The notes under the pieces: generated by a model | Databases searched by the model: none | Told to the model about the DNA's origin: nothing | What the model saw: only the letters and a program-made list of their open reading frames with translations | Part shown: one piece after another, positions 7,682 to 16,360 of the stretch | How the letters are laid out: each line of letters opens with the position of its first letter | Position numbering within the stretch: position 1 is the first letter of the stretch | Translations under genes and position numbers: made by a program | Source of the DNA: Enteractinococcus helveticum | Lineage (GTDB): Bacteria > Actinomycetota > Actinomycetes > Actinomycetales > Micrococcaceae | NCBI RefSeq assembly: GCF_020742345.1 | Contig: NZ_DYXC01000092.1 | Location: forward strand, 1-52,823 | Length of the DNA: 52,823 nt | Direction: 5' to 3'

Positions 7682-8488
7682 GTGATACGTCTCGATCAAG
7701 CACTCGTTTTGCGTCAGCTGGTAACCTCTCGAACCGCAGCAGCTAAGCATATCCAGGCCGGTGAGGTGATCGTCAATGATCAAAAGGTCACGAAGCCCGC
7801 GACTAAAGTCTCGGATCAAGACGTCATAAGGCTGACGATATCTGGGCCCCAATTTGCTTCTCGTGCCGGACACAAATTAGCCGGAGCCTTAGAAATTTTT
7901 CACACCATCGAAGTCTCTGGGGCTCGCTGTTTAGACGCCGGCGCATCGACCGGTGGGTTCACCGATGTTTTGCTCCAGCAAGGGGCACGTAAGGTCGTTG
8001 CCGTCGATGTTGGCCATGACCAACTGATACAGCGTTTGCGGGTCGATCCACGAGTCGAGGTCCATGAGGGACTCAATGTTCGATACCTTAAGTTGGAAGA
8101 AATCGGCGAGCCAGTGGACATCGTGGTATCTGATCTGTCGTTCATCTCATTGAGACTCGTTCTCGGAGCTTTAGTATCGGTATGTGTACCCGGGGCCCAC
8201 TTGGTCTTGATGATTAAACCGCAATTTGAGATCGGTCGTGAGCGCCTACCAAAAACTGGCGTCGTGACAGATCCAGATCAACGACGCGAGGCCGTCGTGG
8301 CCGTGATTGAAACAGCCTTAGCTCAGGGTTTAGTGCCGCAAGGGGTGGTGTTGAGTCCTTTACCAGGCCAGGACGGCAATCGGGAATTCTTTTTTTGGGC
8401 CACTTACGATGTTGCCGGAGCGCATCTTCATGCCACAATTGAAGCGTCGCAATGGTTAGACTCCCAGCGTGTTCAGTGGGCTGACTAA
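7682..8488 (+). CDS. tlyA: TlyA, 16S/23S rRNA 2'-O-ribose methyltransferase
   Basis: A 268-residue enzyme. Residues 1 to about 60 are an S4 RNA-binding domain (RLDQALVLRQLVTSRTAAAKH). The rest is an FtsJ/RrmJ-type methyltransferase domain that starts with the hydrophobic SAM-binding segment DAGASTGGFTDVLLQQGA and includes VVSDLSFIS and LMIKPQFE, giving the K-D-K-E catalytic set. TlyA methylates cytidines in helix 44 of 16S and helix 69 of 23S rRNA and so sets capreomycin sensitivity in mycobacteria. The GTG start is four bases after the preceding stop. The family identity is secure; exact target bases are inferred from homologues. Confidence 0.93.
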   Translation: MIRLDQALVLRQLVTSRTAAAKHIQAGEVIVNDQKVTKPATKVSDQDVIRLTISGPQFASRAGHKLAGALEIFHTIEVSGARCLDAGASTGGFTDVLLQQGARKVVAVDVGHDQLIQRLRVDPRVEVHEGLNVRYLKLEEIGEPVDIVVSDLSFISLRLVLGALVSVCVPGAHLVLMIKPQFEIGRERLPKTGVVTDPDQRREAVVAVIETALAQGLVPQGVVLSPLPGQDGNREFFFWATYDVAGAHLHATIEASQWLDSQRVQWAD

Positions 8489-8587
8489 GTCGTGACAGGT
8501 TTTCCACACCGCGTCTGGAAAGGTAGCAAAATCAGATAAAATGGCTAGATTGGTGTGTTGGGCAATACGTACGAACGAAGGAGAACC

Positions 8588-9730
8588 ATGAGCCGGCGAA
8601 TATTAATTTTGGCTCACACGGGACGCCAAAAGGCGATGCAATCTGCATTGCAGGCCATCGAATTGTTACGTGCGTCCGGGCTCACACCGGTCATGTTGCC
8701 TCACGATGCTGCCGTCATGTACGAAGCCATTCATAATGGCGTACTACAAACTCACGAGGCCGGTGTCGATGCAATTGACACCAAAACTTCTCTACACGAT
8801 GTTGAACTCGGCATGGTCTTGGGCGGGGACGGTTCGGTTTTGCGTGCTGCTGAGATGGTTCGCGAATCTAATCTGCCGCTGATGGCAGTCAATCTCGGCC
8901 ACGTGGGGTTCCTCGCCGAAGCAGAACAAGCCGATCTAGAACTTGCCGTCTCGGCGGTGGTCAATAAGGATTACCTCGTTGAAGAACGTATGGCCATTGA
9001 CGTGAAAGTTTTGGTGGGCAAACACCTGGTAGCTCATACTTGGGCCTTGAATGAGGCATCCGTGGAAAAATCCAATCGGGAGCGTATGCTTGAGGTGGTC
9101 ATCGGCGTCGATAATCGACCGATTTCATCGTTCGGCTGTGACGGAGTGGTTATGGCAACTCCCACCGGCTCAACGGCATATGCGTTTTCCGGAGGCGGGC
9201 CCATCGTATGGCCTGAGGTCCAAGCCATGCTGATGGTGCCCTTATCTGCCCACGCACTTTTTGCCCGCCCATTAGTTGTTGCCCCGGAATCCGTCATCTC
9301 TGTTGACGTACTGCAACGCAGCAACGAAAACGGAGTGCTCTGGTGTGACGGACGACGGACCGTGGACTTGCCATTTGGGGCGCGAATTGAAGTCACCCGC
9401 TCAGATAGTCCAGTCAAACTGGCGCGGCTGGCACTGACCCCATTTTCAGAACGACTGGTCCGAAAGTTCGATCTGCCCACAGAAGGTTGGCGTGGCTCGA
9501 TTAGCGAAACAGACCGAGCTGCGATTGATGCACGCGAGCGCGCTCGACGAGATCAAGACAGCTGGCATCAGTCCCTGGCTGATTCGCAAGGCATTCGCAT
9601 CGTGGAACCTCACCATGCGGCACCACGCCCAGATATGGTCCCACCGCGTACGACACCAATTCCGATAGTCACCAAGGCCGATGAAGAGGTAATTATCGAC
9701 GTATCGAAACCACCAGTCGAGGACGAATAG
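8588..9730 (+). CDS. nadK: NAD kinase with C-terminal extension
   Basis: A 380-residue cytosolic enzyme making NADP from NAD and ATP or polyphosphate. The GGDGS motif is at about residue 79, and the second domain has the NEASVEKSN and TPTGSTAYAFSGGGP motifs typical of the family. The start is ATG at 8588 because GAAGGAGA lies just before it; an in-frame GTG at 8555 lacks a site. The catalytic part ends near residue 300. The remaining 80 residues are charged, proline-rich and probably disordered (RDQDSWHQSLADSQG, later PPRTTPIPIV), longer than in most family members. It follows tlyA and precedes recN, as in other actinobacteria. Confidence 0.94.
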   Translation: MSRRILILAHTGRQKAMQSALQAIELLRASGLTPVMLPHDAAVMYEAIHNGVLQTHEAGVDAIDTKTSLHDVELGMVLGGDGSVLRAAEMVRESNLPLMAVNLGHVGFLAEAEQADLELAVSAVVNKDYLVEERMAIDVKVLVGKHLVAHTWALNEASVEKSNRERMLEVVIGVDNRPISSFGCDGVVMATPTGSTAYAFSGGGPIVWPEVQAMLMVPLSAHALFARPLVVAPESVISVDVLQRSNENGVLWCDGRRTVDLPFGARIEVTRSDSPVKLARLALTPFSERLVRKFDLPTEGWRGSISETDRAAIDARERARRDQDSWHQSLADSQGIRIVEPHHAAPRPDMVPPRTTPIPIVTKADEEVIIDVSKPPVEDE

Positions 9731-9740
9731 GGAGCAACGC

Positions 9741-11456
9741 ATGCTAGAATACCTGTCGATCAACTCGTTAGGCGTCATCGAAGAAACCACCGTCGAACTT
9801 GATCCGGGGTTCAACGTCGTCACGGGTGAAACTGGCGCCGGTAAGACGATGGTCGTGACCGCACTGAACCTGTTGTTAGGGGCACGTGCGGATGCCGGCG
9901 CGATTCGTGCAGGTGACTCCAAAGCAACAGTTGAGGCTGGGTTTGTATTACCAGCCGATCATCGAGCGATCGGTGCAGCTGAAGAAGCAGGCGCGATCCT
10001 AGATGAGGATAACCATGATCGCCACCTGGTCATTACCCGTGCAATCAGCGCCTCAGATTCCGGTACCCGCTCGCGGGCTACAGCCGGTGGCCGCGGTGTT
10101 CCGGTGGCTCTACTGTCGGAAATCGGGGAAAATGCGGTCGCTATTCACGGTCAGTCTGATCAACTGCGGTTGAAATCAACGACAGCACAACGTCACGCTC
10201 TGGACTCCTACGGGGGCAAATCCATTGCCAAAGCGCTGGCTGCTTACCGGCAGACTTATACCAGCCTGCAAGAGGTCTCCAATCAGCTCCAAGAACTGAT
10301 TCATCAGGCTCAAGAGCGTGCCCTTGAGGCTGAAAACCTGCAACGCAGCCTAGAAGAAATCGATAACGCCAACATTCAAGACGACGAAGACGAAGAAGTC
10401 CAGGAGCGCATTAAACGCCTAGAATCCGCCGAAGAATTTCGAGATGCGGCACGCATGGCCACAACAGCTCTGTCAGGGGATGATTATAATCTTGATGCTT
10501 CAAGTGCCGAATCACTAGTGGAAGCAGCGCGCCAAGTTATTGCACAGGCACCGGGCCAGGTGGAAAAACTCGAAGAGATCGGCAAACGGCTCACCTCGGT
10601 CGGTATCGAGCTTGCAGACATTACTGCGGAAATCTCTCAGTTTGCTTCGAGCCTGGATGATGAAGGTCCTGCTGCCTTGAACCAAGCACAATCCCGGTTA
10701 GCTGAGCTGAATCGTCTCAAAAAGCTCTATGGGCCGGAGCTGGCTGATGTTATCCGGTGGGCTGAAGAACAGCGCCCGCGCCTCGATGAACTCCACGGCG
10801 ATACTGATCGTATCGAGTATTTAGAACAAGAACAGCAAAAGTTGACTGACCGCCTCCAGCAAGAAGGCACGGAATTGACCTCGCTTCGACAAAAGGCTGG
10901 CGAACGACTGGGCAAGGAAGTTACTAAGGAACTCCATGGCTTGTTGATGCCAACCGCGCAGTTCTCGGTGGCTATCACTCCAGCAGAACTACCTGGACCA
11001 TACGGTTTTGACGATATAGCGCTGTTACTGCAGCCACACCCCGGCTCAGACCCGAGACCACTTGGTAAAGGCGCATCAGGCGGTGAGCTGTCGCGCATCA
11101 TGTTGGCGCTTGAAGTAGTTCTAGCAAACACTGATCCGGTCCCGACGTTTATTTTCGATGAGATTGACGCTGGTGTCGGTGGCGAAGCCGCAGTACAGAT
11201 CGGTCGACGTCTAGCCCGATTAGCTAAACACGTTCAAGTCATTGTCGTCACCCACCTACCCCAGGTTGCGGCCTACGCCGATAAACACCTGCGAGTCAAT
11301 AAGGCTCCGAACGTGGATGCAGGTTTCACAACCTCAGATGTCAGCGAATTGGTCGGAGAAGACCGCATCTCTGAACTGGCACGCATGCTGGCAGGACACG
11401 CCGATTCAAGCTCAGCTCGCGAGCATGCCAAAGAACTCTTGGAGACCTCACATTAA
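9741..11456 (+). CDS. recN: RecN, SMC-like DNA double-strand break repair ATPase
   Basis: A 571-residue SMC-related ATPase that acts early in recombinational repair of double-strand breaks. The N-terminal Walker A motif is GETGAGKTM at residues 29-37; a central charged coiled coil spans about residues 155-380 (for example QAQERALEAENLQRSLEE); the C-terminal half has the ABC signature KGASGGELSRIMLALE and Walker B FIFDEIDAGVGGEAA followed by VTHLPQVAAYADKH. The length is normal. It starts 10 bases after nadK, and its stop codon overlaps the start of the NUDIX gene by one base (TAATG), so the two are coupled. Confidence 0.96.
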   Translation: MLEYLSINSLGVIEETTVELDPGFNVVTGETGAGKTMVVTALNLLLGARADAGAIRAGDSKATVEAGFVLPADHRAIGAAEEAGAILDEDNHDRHLVITRAISASDSGTRSRATAGGRGVPVALLSEIGENAVAIHGQSDQLRLKSTTAQRHALDSYGGKSIAKALAAYRQTYTSLQEVSNQLQELIHQAQERALEAENLQRSLEEIDNANIQDDEDEEVQERIKRLESAEEFRDAARMATTALSGDDYNLDASSAESLVEAARQVIAQAPGQVEKLEEIGKRLTSVGIELADITAEISQFASSLDDEGPAALNQAQSRLAELNRLKKLYGPELADVIRWAEEQRPRLDELHGDTDRIEYLEQEQQKLTDRLQQEGTELTSLRQKAGERLGKEVTKELHGLLMPTAQFSVAITPAELPGPYGFDDIALLLQPHPGSDPRPLGKGASGGELSRIMLALEVVLANTDPVPTFIFDEIDAGVGGEAAVQIGRRLARLAKHVQVIVVTHLPQVAAYADKHLRVNKAPNVDAGFTTSDVSELVGEDRISELARMLAGHADSSSAREHAKELLETSH

Positions 11457-12070
11457 TGCGCCAACAACACATACACGACACCGACCGGGTTGTGGCAGTT
11501 CAGCATCAGGCAACAGTCTTTCAAGGTGCAATCTGGGATATTCAACGGGACACCTTCACGATGACTGATACTGATCAGCCGCTTACCCGCGAATATATTA
11601 CCCACCCGGGCGCGGTAGCGATTGTGGCCGTTGACGATCAACAGCGGATCGCAATGATCAATCAGTATCGTCATCCGGTAGGACAGGACTGCTGGGAAAT
11701 CCCGGCGGGGCTCTTGGACGTTGAAGGGGAAAGCCATCTAGTCACAGCCCAACGTGAATTGGCCGAAGAAGCTGACCTGCAAGCTGCAGATTGGTCTGTG
11801 TTAGTCGACCACTATCCTTCGGCTGGGTCTTCAGCAGAAGCCATTCGTATCTTCTTGGCCCAAGGCATCGAAGAGCTTCCAACAGATCAACACCATCAAC
11901 GTGAAGCCGAAGAAGCACACTTAATCCTACGCTGGATACCCTTCGATCAAGCATTGCATGCCGTGCTGACTGGAGCAATCCGAAACGTCAATGCAATTAG
12001 CGGTATCTTGGCAGCTCACTTGGTGCTAAATGGACAACACCAGGCACGTCCGGCCGAGGCTCCTTTCTAA
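11456..12070 (+). CDS. NUDIX hydrolase, ADP-ribose pyrophosphatase
   Basis: A 204-residue NUDIX enzyme. The NUDIX box starts in PAGLLDVEGESH and ends in AQRELAEEADL; it has one extra residue in the loop before the first Glu, a feature I recall from the M. tuberculosis ADP-ribose pyrophosphatase Rv1700. The Gly that usually precedes the final hydrophobic residue is replaced by Asp (EEADL). The upstream AIVAVDDQQRIAMINQYRHPV strand is typical of ADPRases, which hydrolyse ADP-ribose to AMP and ribose-5-phosphate. The start codon overlaps the recN stop. In many relatives steA, a copper-transporter-like gene and pyrG lie between recN and this gene; here they do not. Confidence 0.88.
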   Translation: MRQQHIHDTDRVVAVQHQATVFQGAIWDIQRDTFTMTDTDQPLTREYITHPGAVAIVAVDDQQRIAMINQYRHPVGQDCWEIPAGLLDVEGESHLVTAQRELAEEADLQAADWSVLVDHYPSAGSSAEAIRIFLAQGIEELPTDQHHQREAEEAHLILRWIPFDQALHAVLTGAIRNVNAISGILAAHLVLNGQHQARPAEAPF

Positions 12071-12075
12071 CCGGT

Positions 12076-13029
12076 ATGGCTGAAAACATCGCGATCCCCG
12101 AAGCCCTGCAGCGTCTTGTCACCACCTATCTGAATCATCTGATGATCGAACGTGGTCTATCAGACAACACATTGGCAGCGTATCGCCGAGACCTCCAACG
12201 CTATTTGCGTTATCTCGCTCAGGAACGCGTTGATGACGTCACGACGATTACTGCTCACCACCTTGCGGGTTTTCTCCAGGCGCTTAGCTCAGGTAGCCAC
12301 AACATGGGAAAACTGGCCCAAAGCTCCGTCAACCGAGTATTTATTGCTGCTCGTGGTTGGCACCGATTCATGTTTTTGGAAAATACGACCTCAACCAATC
12401 CGGCTGCAGAAGTTAAACCCCCCAAAACCGGACAACAGCTGCCCGACGCTCTCAGCATCGACGAAATCACCCGGCTATTAGATACTCCGCCGATCGACAG
12501 CGCCCAGGGACTCCGTGACAGAGCCATGATGGAATTGCTGTACGCCACCGGTGCTCGTATTACCGAAGCAATTGATCTTGACGTTGATGACATTGTGCAT
12601 CTCGACGACGATGACACCACCATTGTTCGGTTATTCGGTAAAGGCTCAAAAGAGCGTATCGTGCCGTTGGGTTCATACGCGCAACGAGCTATTGATGCTT
12701 ATCTGGTTCGTGGACGACCCAAGCACGCTGCCGGTGGGAAAGGTTCACCTGCGCTATTCTTAAACAGGTTCGGAGGGCGGTTATCGCGGCAGACCGGATG
12801 GAATATTCTGAAACAAGCTGCTGAAGACGCCGAACTCACCGAAGAAATTTCCCCGCACACTTTGCGCCACTCATTTGCCACGCACCTATTGCAAGGCGGA
12901 GCAGACGTTAGAGTTGTGCAAGAATTGCTCGGGCATGCATCAGTGACGACGACCCAGATATACACACAAGTCACTGCCGACACGCTCCGGGAGGTTTTTG
13001 CCTACGCGCATCCTCGGGCGCAAGGCTAG
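12076..13029 (+). CDS. xerD: XerD tyrosine site-specific recombinase
   Basis: A 317-residue tyrosine recombinase that resolves chromosome dimers at dif together with XerC. The N-terminal SAM-like DNA-binding domain covers residues 12 to about 105 (YLNHLMIERGLSDNTLAAYRRDL). The catalytic domain has the first Arg in ATGARITEAIDL (about 158), a catalytic Lys in GKGSKERIVPLG, H-x-x-R in HTLRHSFATHLL (about 261-264), the His in LLGHASVTTTQIY and the nucleophile Tyr near residue 295. It lies in the conserved NUDIX-xerD-parA-scpAB block, so it is the housekeeping recombinase and not a phage integrase. The start is 6 bases after the NUDIX stop. Confidence 0.93.
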   Translation: MAENIAIPEALQRLVTTYLNHLMIERGLSDNTLAAYRRDLQRYLRYLAQERVDDVTTITAHHLAGFLQALSSGSHNMGKLAQSSVNRVFIAARGWHRFMFLENTTSTNPAAEVKPPKTGQQLPDALSIDEITRLLDTPPIDSAQGLRDRAMMELLYATGARITEAIDLDVDDIVHLDDDDTTIVRLFGKGSKERIVPLGSYAQRAIDAYLVRGRPKHAAGGKGSPALFLNRFGGRLSRQTGWNILKQAAEDAELTEEISPHTLRHSFATHLLQGGADVRVVQELLGHASVTTTQIYTQVTADTLREVFAYAHPRAQG

Positions 13030-13201
13030 CCTGACCTTCAGGTTTGACGTTAAACTTTAAGGCTCGCCGTGAAAAACAAATAAGTTCGGGAAGTCATGTG
13101 AACCGGCAATACACTAGAGTCAGAAACTACACTCACGTCACTTACGAATACTAAGAGGATCACAACCCCAACTTACGTAGCGGTCAGGAGTTTCAAACAT
13201 C

Positions 13202-14095
13202 GTGAACGACGCCAGCCAACAACCACAACCCGTGATGATGATCACTGGAGATCCAGTGATCGGACCCACCGGGCGGCCAAAGCACGAATTTCCAGTTCCA
13301 GAGCCACTCGAAGCACACGGTCCTGCTCGCATTATCGCGATGGTGAACCAAAAAGGTGGTGTCGGCAAAACCACTTCTTCAGTGAACCTGGGGGCTGCTC
13401 TGGCAGGTTATGGTCGAAAAGTGCTGATGGTTGACTTTGACCCTCAAGGCGCGCTGTCGGCGGGGTTCGGGATGAACCCTCACGAAATGGACCTCACGGT
13501 CTATAACGTCTTGATGGAACGTGGCGTACATATCAGCGACGGGATCGTCAAGACTGACGATCCAAACATTGATCTCTTGCCAGCCAACATTGATCTATCT
13601 GCTGCAGAAGTACAGTTGGTCAATGAGGTGGCACGCGAGCAAGTGCTGGCTCGAGCCCTCCGTCCCGTCATTGACGACTACGATGTCATCATCATTGACT
13701 GCCAACCGTCGCTGGGCCTGTTGACGGTCAACGCATTGGCTGCAGCACACGGTGTGATTATCCCACTGACTGCTGAATTCTTTGCTTTGCGTGCCGTGGC
13801 ACTGCTGGTAGAAACCATCGAAAAAGTCCAAGATCGCATCAACCCGGAACTCATTATCGACGGCGTGCTAGCGACAATGGTCGATGGGCGAACCTTGCAT
13901 TCGAAAGAAGTTATCGGACGATTGGTAGAGGCCTTCGGCGACCGAGTATTTGAAACAGTGATTAACCGTTCCATCAAGTTTGCTGATGCAACAGTGGCAG
14001 CGGAACCCATTACAACCTTTGCGCCCAATCATCCTGGTGCCAAAAACTACCAGCAACTTGCTCGAGAACTGATCTGCCGCGGTGGCGCTCCATGA
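13202..14095 (+). CDS. ParA/Soj-type chromosome partitioning ATPase
   Basis: A 297-residue ParA-family ATPase. About 45 N-terminal residues rich in Pro and Gln precede the deviant Walker A box KGGVGKTTSS (residues about 51-60). VDFDPQGALSAGFG, VIIIDCQPSLGLLTVNAL and IPLTAEFFALRAVALLVETIE complete the ParA signatures. No parB is adjacent; instead scpA follows with a 4-base overlap, the same pairing as Rv1708-Rv1709. This suggests a role with the condensin complex in chromosome organisation; it is not necessarily the main ParABS ATPase. The GTG start is preceded by AGGAG at about 13186-13190. The 172-base gap after xerD may carry its own promoter. Confidence 0.9.
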   Translation: MNDASQQPQPVMMITGDPVIGPTGRPKHEFPVPEPLEAHGPARIIAMVNQKGGVGKTTSSVNLGAALAGYGRKVLMVDFDPQGALSAGFGMNPHEMDLTVYNVLMERGVHISDGIVKTDDPNIDLLPANIDLSAAEVQLVNEVAREQVLARALRPVIDDYDVIIIDCQPSLGLLTVNALAAAHGVIIPLTAEFFALRAVALLVETIEKVQDRINPELIIDGVLATMVDGRTLHSKEVIGRLVEAFGDRVFETVINRSIKFADATVAAEPITTFAPNHPGAKNYQQLARELICRGGAP

Positions 14096-14886
14096 GCCAG
14101 CTAGCCGTGCCGACCTTCGATGATGAGTACACCGAAGAGCAAGTTGGCTTTGAACTAGCGCTCACTAATTTTTCAGGACCGTTTGACCTACTGCTATCGT
14201 TGATAGCTCGTCGACGCATGGATGTCACAGAAGTTGCACTAGCCGAAGTAACCGATGAATTCTTAGCGTACGTGGCGACGTTGGAAACTACCGAGGAGGT
14301 CTTAGAGAACTCGACCTCATTTATGGTGGTAGCCGCGACCCTGCTGGAATTGAAGACCGCCCGTTTGCTCCCATCTGGAATCGCAGACGCCACTGACGAG
14401 ATGGCGCTGTTAGAAGAACGAGACTTGTTATTTGCCCGGTTATTGCAATACCGAGCATTCAAACAGGCAGCGGATTTGATCAAGGAACGCATCAGTGTGC
14501 AGTCAGCCATGCTGCCACGTCAGGGTGGGCCGGAGCCTCAACATGCAAACCTGTTGCCAGAACTTGTCTTTGACCTATCTGCTGATGATTTTGCCCTCAT
14601 CGCGAACGAAGTCTTTACAAAATTTGTTACCGAACCTGTTGAAGTCGGCACTCAACACTTACACGCACCGATTGTTTCCTTGACCGAACAAGTATCAATC
14701 ATGTCTCGTCGCATTCAAGAAGCTGGTCGATTGACGTTTAGCGATCTCACTCGTGACGCATCAACCACAATGGTGGTTGTCGTACGATTTTTGGGTTTAC
14801 TAACGATGTACCGTGATCGGTTAATCAACTGGCAGCAGGAAACCCCACTGGGCGAAATTACCGTGTTCTGGCAAGAGGCAGCATGA
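14092..14886 (+). CDS. scpA: ScpA, kleisin subunit of the SMC-ScpAB condensin
   Basis: A 264-residue kleisin that bridges the SMC heads. The signature FELALTNFSGPFDLLLSLIARRRMDVTEV lies near residues 20-48 (only its start FELALTNFSGPFDLL need be cited), followed by helical segments such as FMVVAATLLELKTARLL, and a C-terminal winged-helix part (FSDLTRDASTTMVVVVRFLGLL) that binds SMC. The ATG overlaps the parA stop by four bases and its own stop overlaps scpB by four bases, so parA-scpA-scpB are tightly coupled. The length is typical. Confidence 0.94.
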   Translation: MSQLAVPTFDDEYTEEQVGFELALTNFSGPFDLLLSLIARRRMDVTEVALAEVTDEFLAYVATLETTEEVLENSTSFMVVAATLLELKTARLLPSGIADATDEMALLEERDLLFARLLQYRAFKQAADLIKERISVQSAMLPRQGGPEPQHANLLPELVFDLSADDFALIANEVFTKFVTEPVEVGTQHLHAPIVSLTEQVSIMSRRIQEAGRLTFSDLTRDASTTMVVVVRFLGLLTMYRDRLINWQQETPLGEITVFWQEAA

Positions 14887-15461
14887 CCCAGCGGCGCTAT
14901 GAATCAGAATTATTTGCCCAGCTAGAAGCCATCTTGTTAATCTCCGATGAGCCGGTGACTATTCAACAACTGGTCAAAGTCACGGAAGCCAGCCCCACCG
15001 AACTCGAGACCACCTTGGAAGCTATTCAACGCGACTATGACGGAAAAACTGACGGTCCTGTTCGAGGTTTTCAACTGCGACACGTCGCAGGAGGCTGGCG
15101 TCTTTATACTCGTGCAGATCATGCTGATGTGGTCGCCACATATATGGTTCAAGGGGCCACACAAAAATTAAGCCAAGCTGCCTTAGAGACTTTGGCAGTT
15201 ATCGCATATCTACAACCGGCTACTCGATCACGGGTTGCCCAAATCCGTGGCGTGAACTCGGATTCTGTCGTACGCACACTCCTGACCAGAGGACTGATTG
15301 CCGAAGATGGCACTGAGGAACATACCAGTGCCGTACGCTATAAAACGACGGATTATTTTTTGGAACTACTTGGCCTAAACTCTATAGAGGAACTGCCGAA
15401 GATTTCCCCGCTCCTTCCCGGAGTAGATGAAGCAAGTAAATTAGCAGAAAGTCAGGAATAA
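14883..15461 (+). CDS. scpB: ScpB, condensin accessory subunit
   Basis: A 192-residue protein made of two winged-helix domains. ELFAQLEAILLISDEPVTI begins the first domain, and AALETLAVIAYLQPATRSRVAQIRGVNSDSVV is the conserved ScpB core near residues 95-125 (key segment AVIAYLQPATRS). It dimerises and binds the ScpA kleisin to control SMC ATPase. The start overlaps scpA by four bases. The C-terminal tail is short and acidic. Confidence 0.93.
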   Translation: MTQRRYESELFAQLEAILLISDEPVTIQQLVKVTEASPTELETTLEAIQRDYDGKTDGPVRGFQLRHVAGGWRLYTRADHADVVATYMVQGATQKLSQAALETLAVIAYLQPATRSRVAQIRGVNSDSVVRTLLTRGLIAEDGTEEHTSAVRYKTTDYFLELLGLNSIEELPKISPLLPGVDEASKLAESQE

Positions 15462-15463
15462 TT

Positions 15464-16360
15464 ATGACATCCCGCAAGCCGAGAGGCTCCGGACGCCGCA
15501 ACCGCACACCCAAAGCTGGTCGTCGCGGTGGCCCATTTTCCGGTGCCGTCTATGATCGCAATCTAGGTCCAGTAGACCGTAGCCAATACCGAAGAGGCAA
15601 GGGCCAGGGCAAGAAATCCCGCCAACACGTGCCGGAAGGCGAACGCCTCCAAAAAGTCATTGCGGCTGCAGGTATAGCCTCCCGCCGCGTAGCAGAAGAT
15701 CTCATTGCCGAGGGGCGGGTCGAGGTTAACGGAGAAATCGTGACCGCACTGGGCACTCGCGTTGATCCTGACAACGACATTATTTTTGTTGATGGTATCC
15801 GCGTCAACACGAAACCCGAGTCTGTCTACTATGCTTTCAACAAGCCTCGGGGCGTTATTTCAACCATGTCGGACCCGAAAGGTCGCCCCTCGATTGCCGA
15901 CTTCGTCAATACCGCAGATACCCGGCTATTCCACATAGGTCGGCTCGATAATGAAACCGAGGGCCTGCTGCTACTCACTAACGATGGCGAACTTGCAAAT
16001 CGTCTTTCACACCCAAGCTACGAAGTGCCAAAAACCTATCTGGTCCAGGTCAAGGGCCCAATGCGCAAAGGCGTCGGCGATGAACTTCGTAAAGGCATCG
16101 AACTGGAAGAAGACGGCCTCGTATCCGTCGACTCCTTTAAAGTTGTAGACTCTACGCCCGGCCACATCCTATGCGAAGTCATCATCCATAGCGGTCAGAA
16201 CCGTGTGGTGCGTCGTCTCATGAAAGCTGTTGGCTATCCTGTGCAACGCCTAGTCCGCATTGCCCACGGACCCATTACCCTGGGCAACCAGCGTCAAGGC
16301 AGCATCCGACAACTCAACTCCCAAGAAGTTGGACATCTCATGGCAACGGTAGGACTATGA
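15464..16360 (+). CDS. rluB: 23S rRNA pseudouridine synthase, RsuA/RluB family
   Basis: A 298-residue enzyme. The first 55 residues are a basic, Arg/Gly/Lys-rich tail. An S4 domain follows (ERLQKVIAAAGIASRRVAEDLI, about 60-110), then the RsuA-type catalytic domain with the catalytic Asp in HIGRLDNETEGLLLLTND and the GQNRVVRRLMKAVG segment. It converts uridine to pseudouridine in rRNA; RluB-type specificity for 23S is inferred from the conserved scpB-rluB neighbourhood. It starts two bases after scpB and overlaps tyrA by four bases. Confidence 0.9.
   Translation: MTSRKPRGSGRRNRTPKAGRRGGPFSGAVYDRNLGPVDRSQYRRGKGQGKKSRQHVPEGERLQKVIAAAGIASRRVAEDLIAEGRVEVNGEIVTALGTRVDPDNDIIFVDGIRVNTKPESVYYAFNKPRGVISTMSDPKGRPSIADFVNTADTRLFHIGRLDNETEGLLLLTNDGELANRLSHPSYEVPKTYLVQVKGPMRKGVGDELRKGIELEEDGLVSVDSFKVVDSTPGHILCEVIIHSGQNRVVRRLMKAVGYPVQRLVRIAHGPITLGNQRQGSIRQLNSQEVGHLMATVGL

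Noticed and set aside
9034..9480. 148-codon minus-strand frame inside the NAD kinase gene
   Set aside because: It lies wholly opposite conserved NadK coding sequence, is Ser/Thr rich as expected of a shadow, and has no start signals.
12076..13029. Tyrosine recombinase as a sign of a prophage or integrative element
   Set aside because: It sits in the conserved NUDIX-xerD-parA-scpAB order with no phage genes or attachment repeats, so it is the housekeeping XerD.
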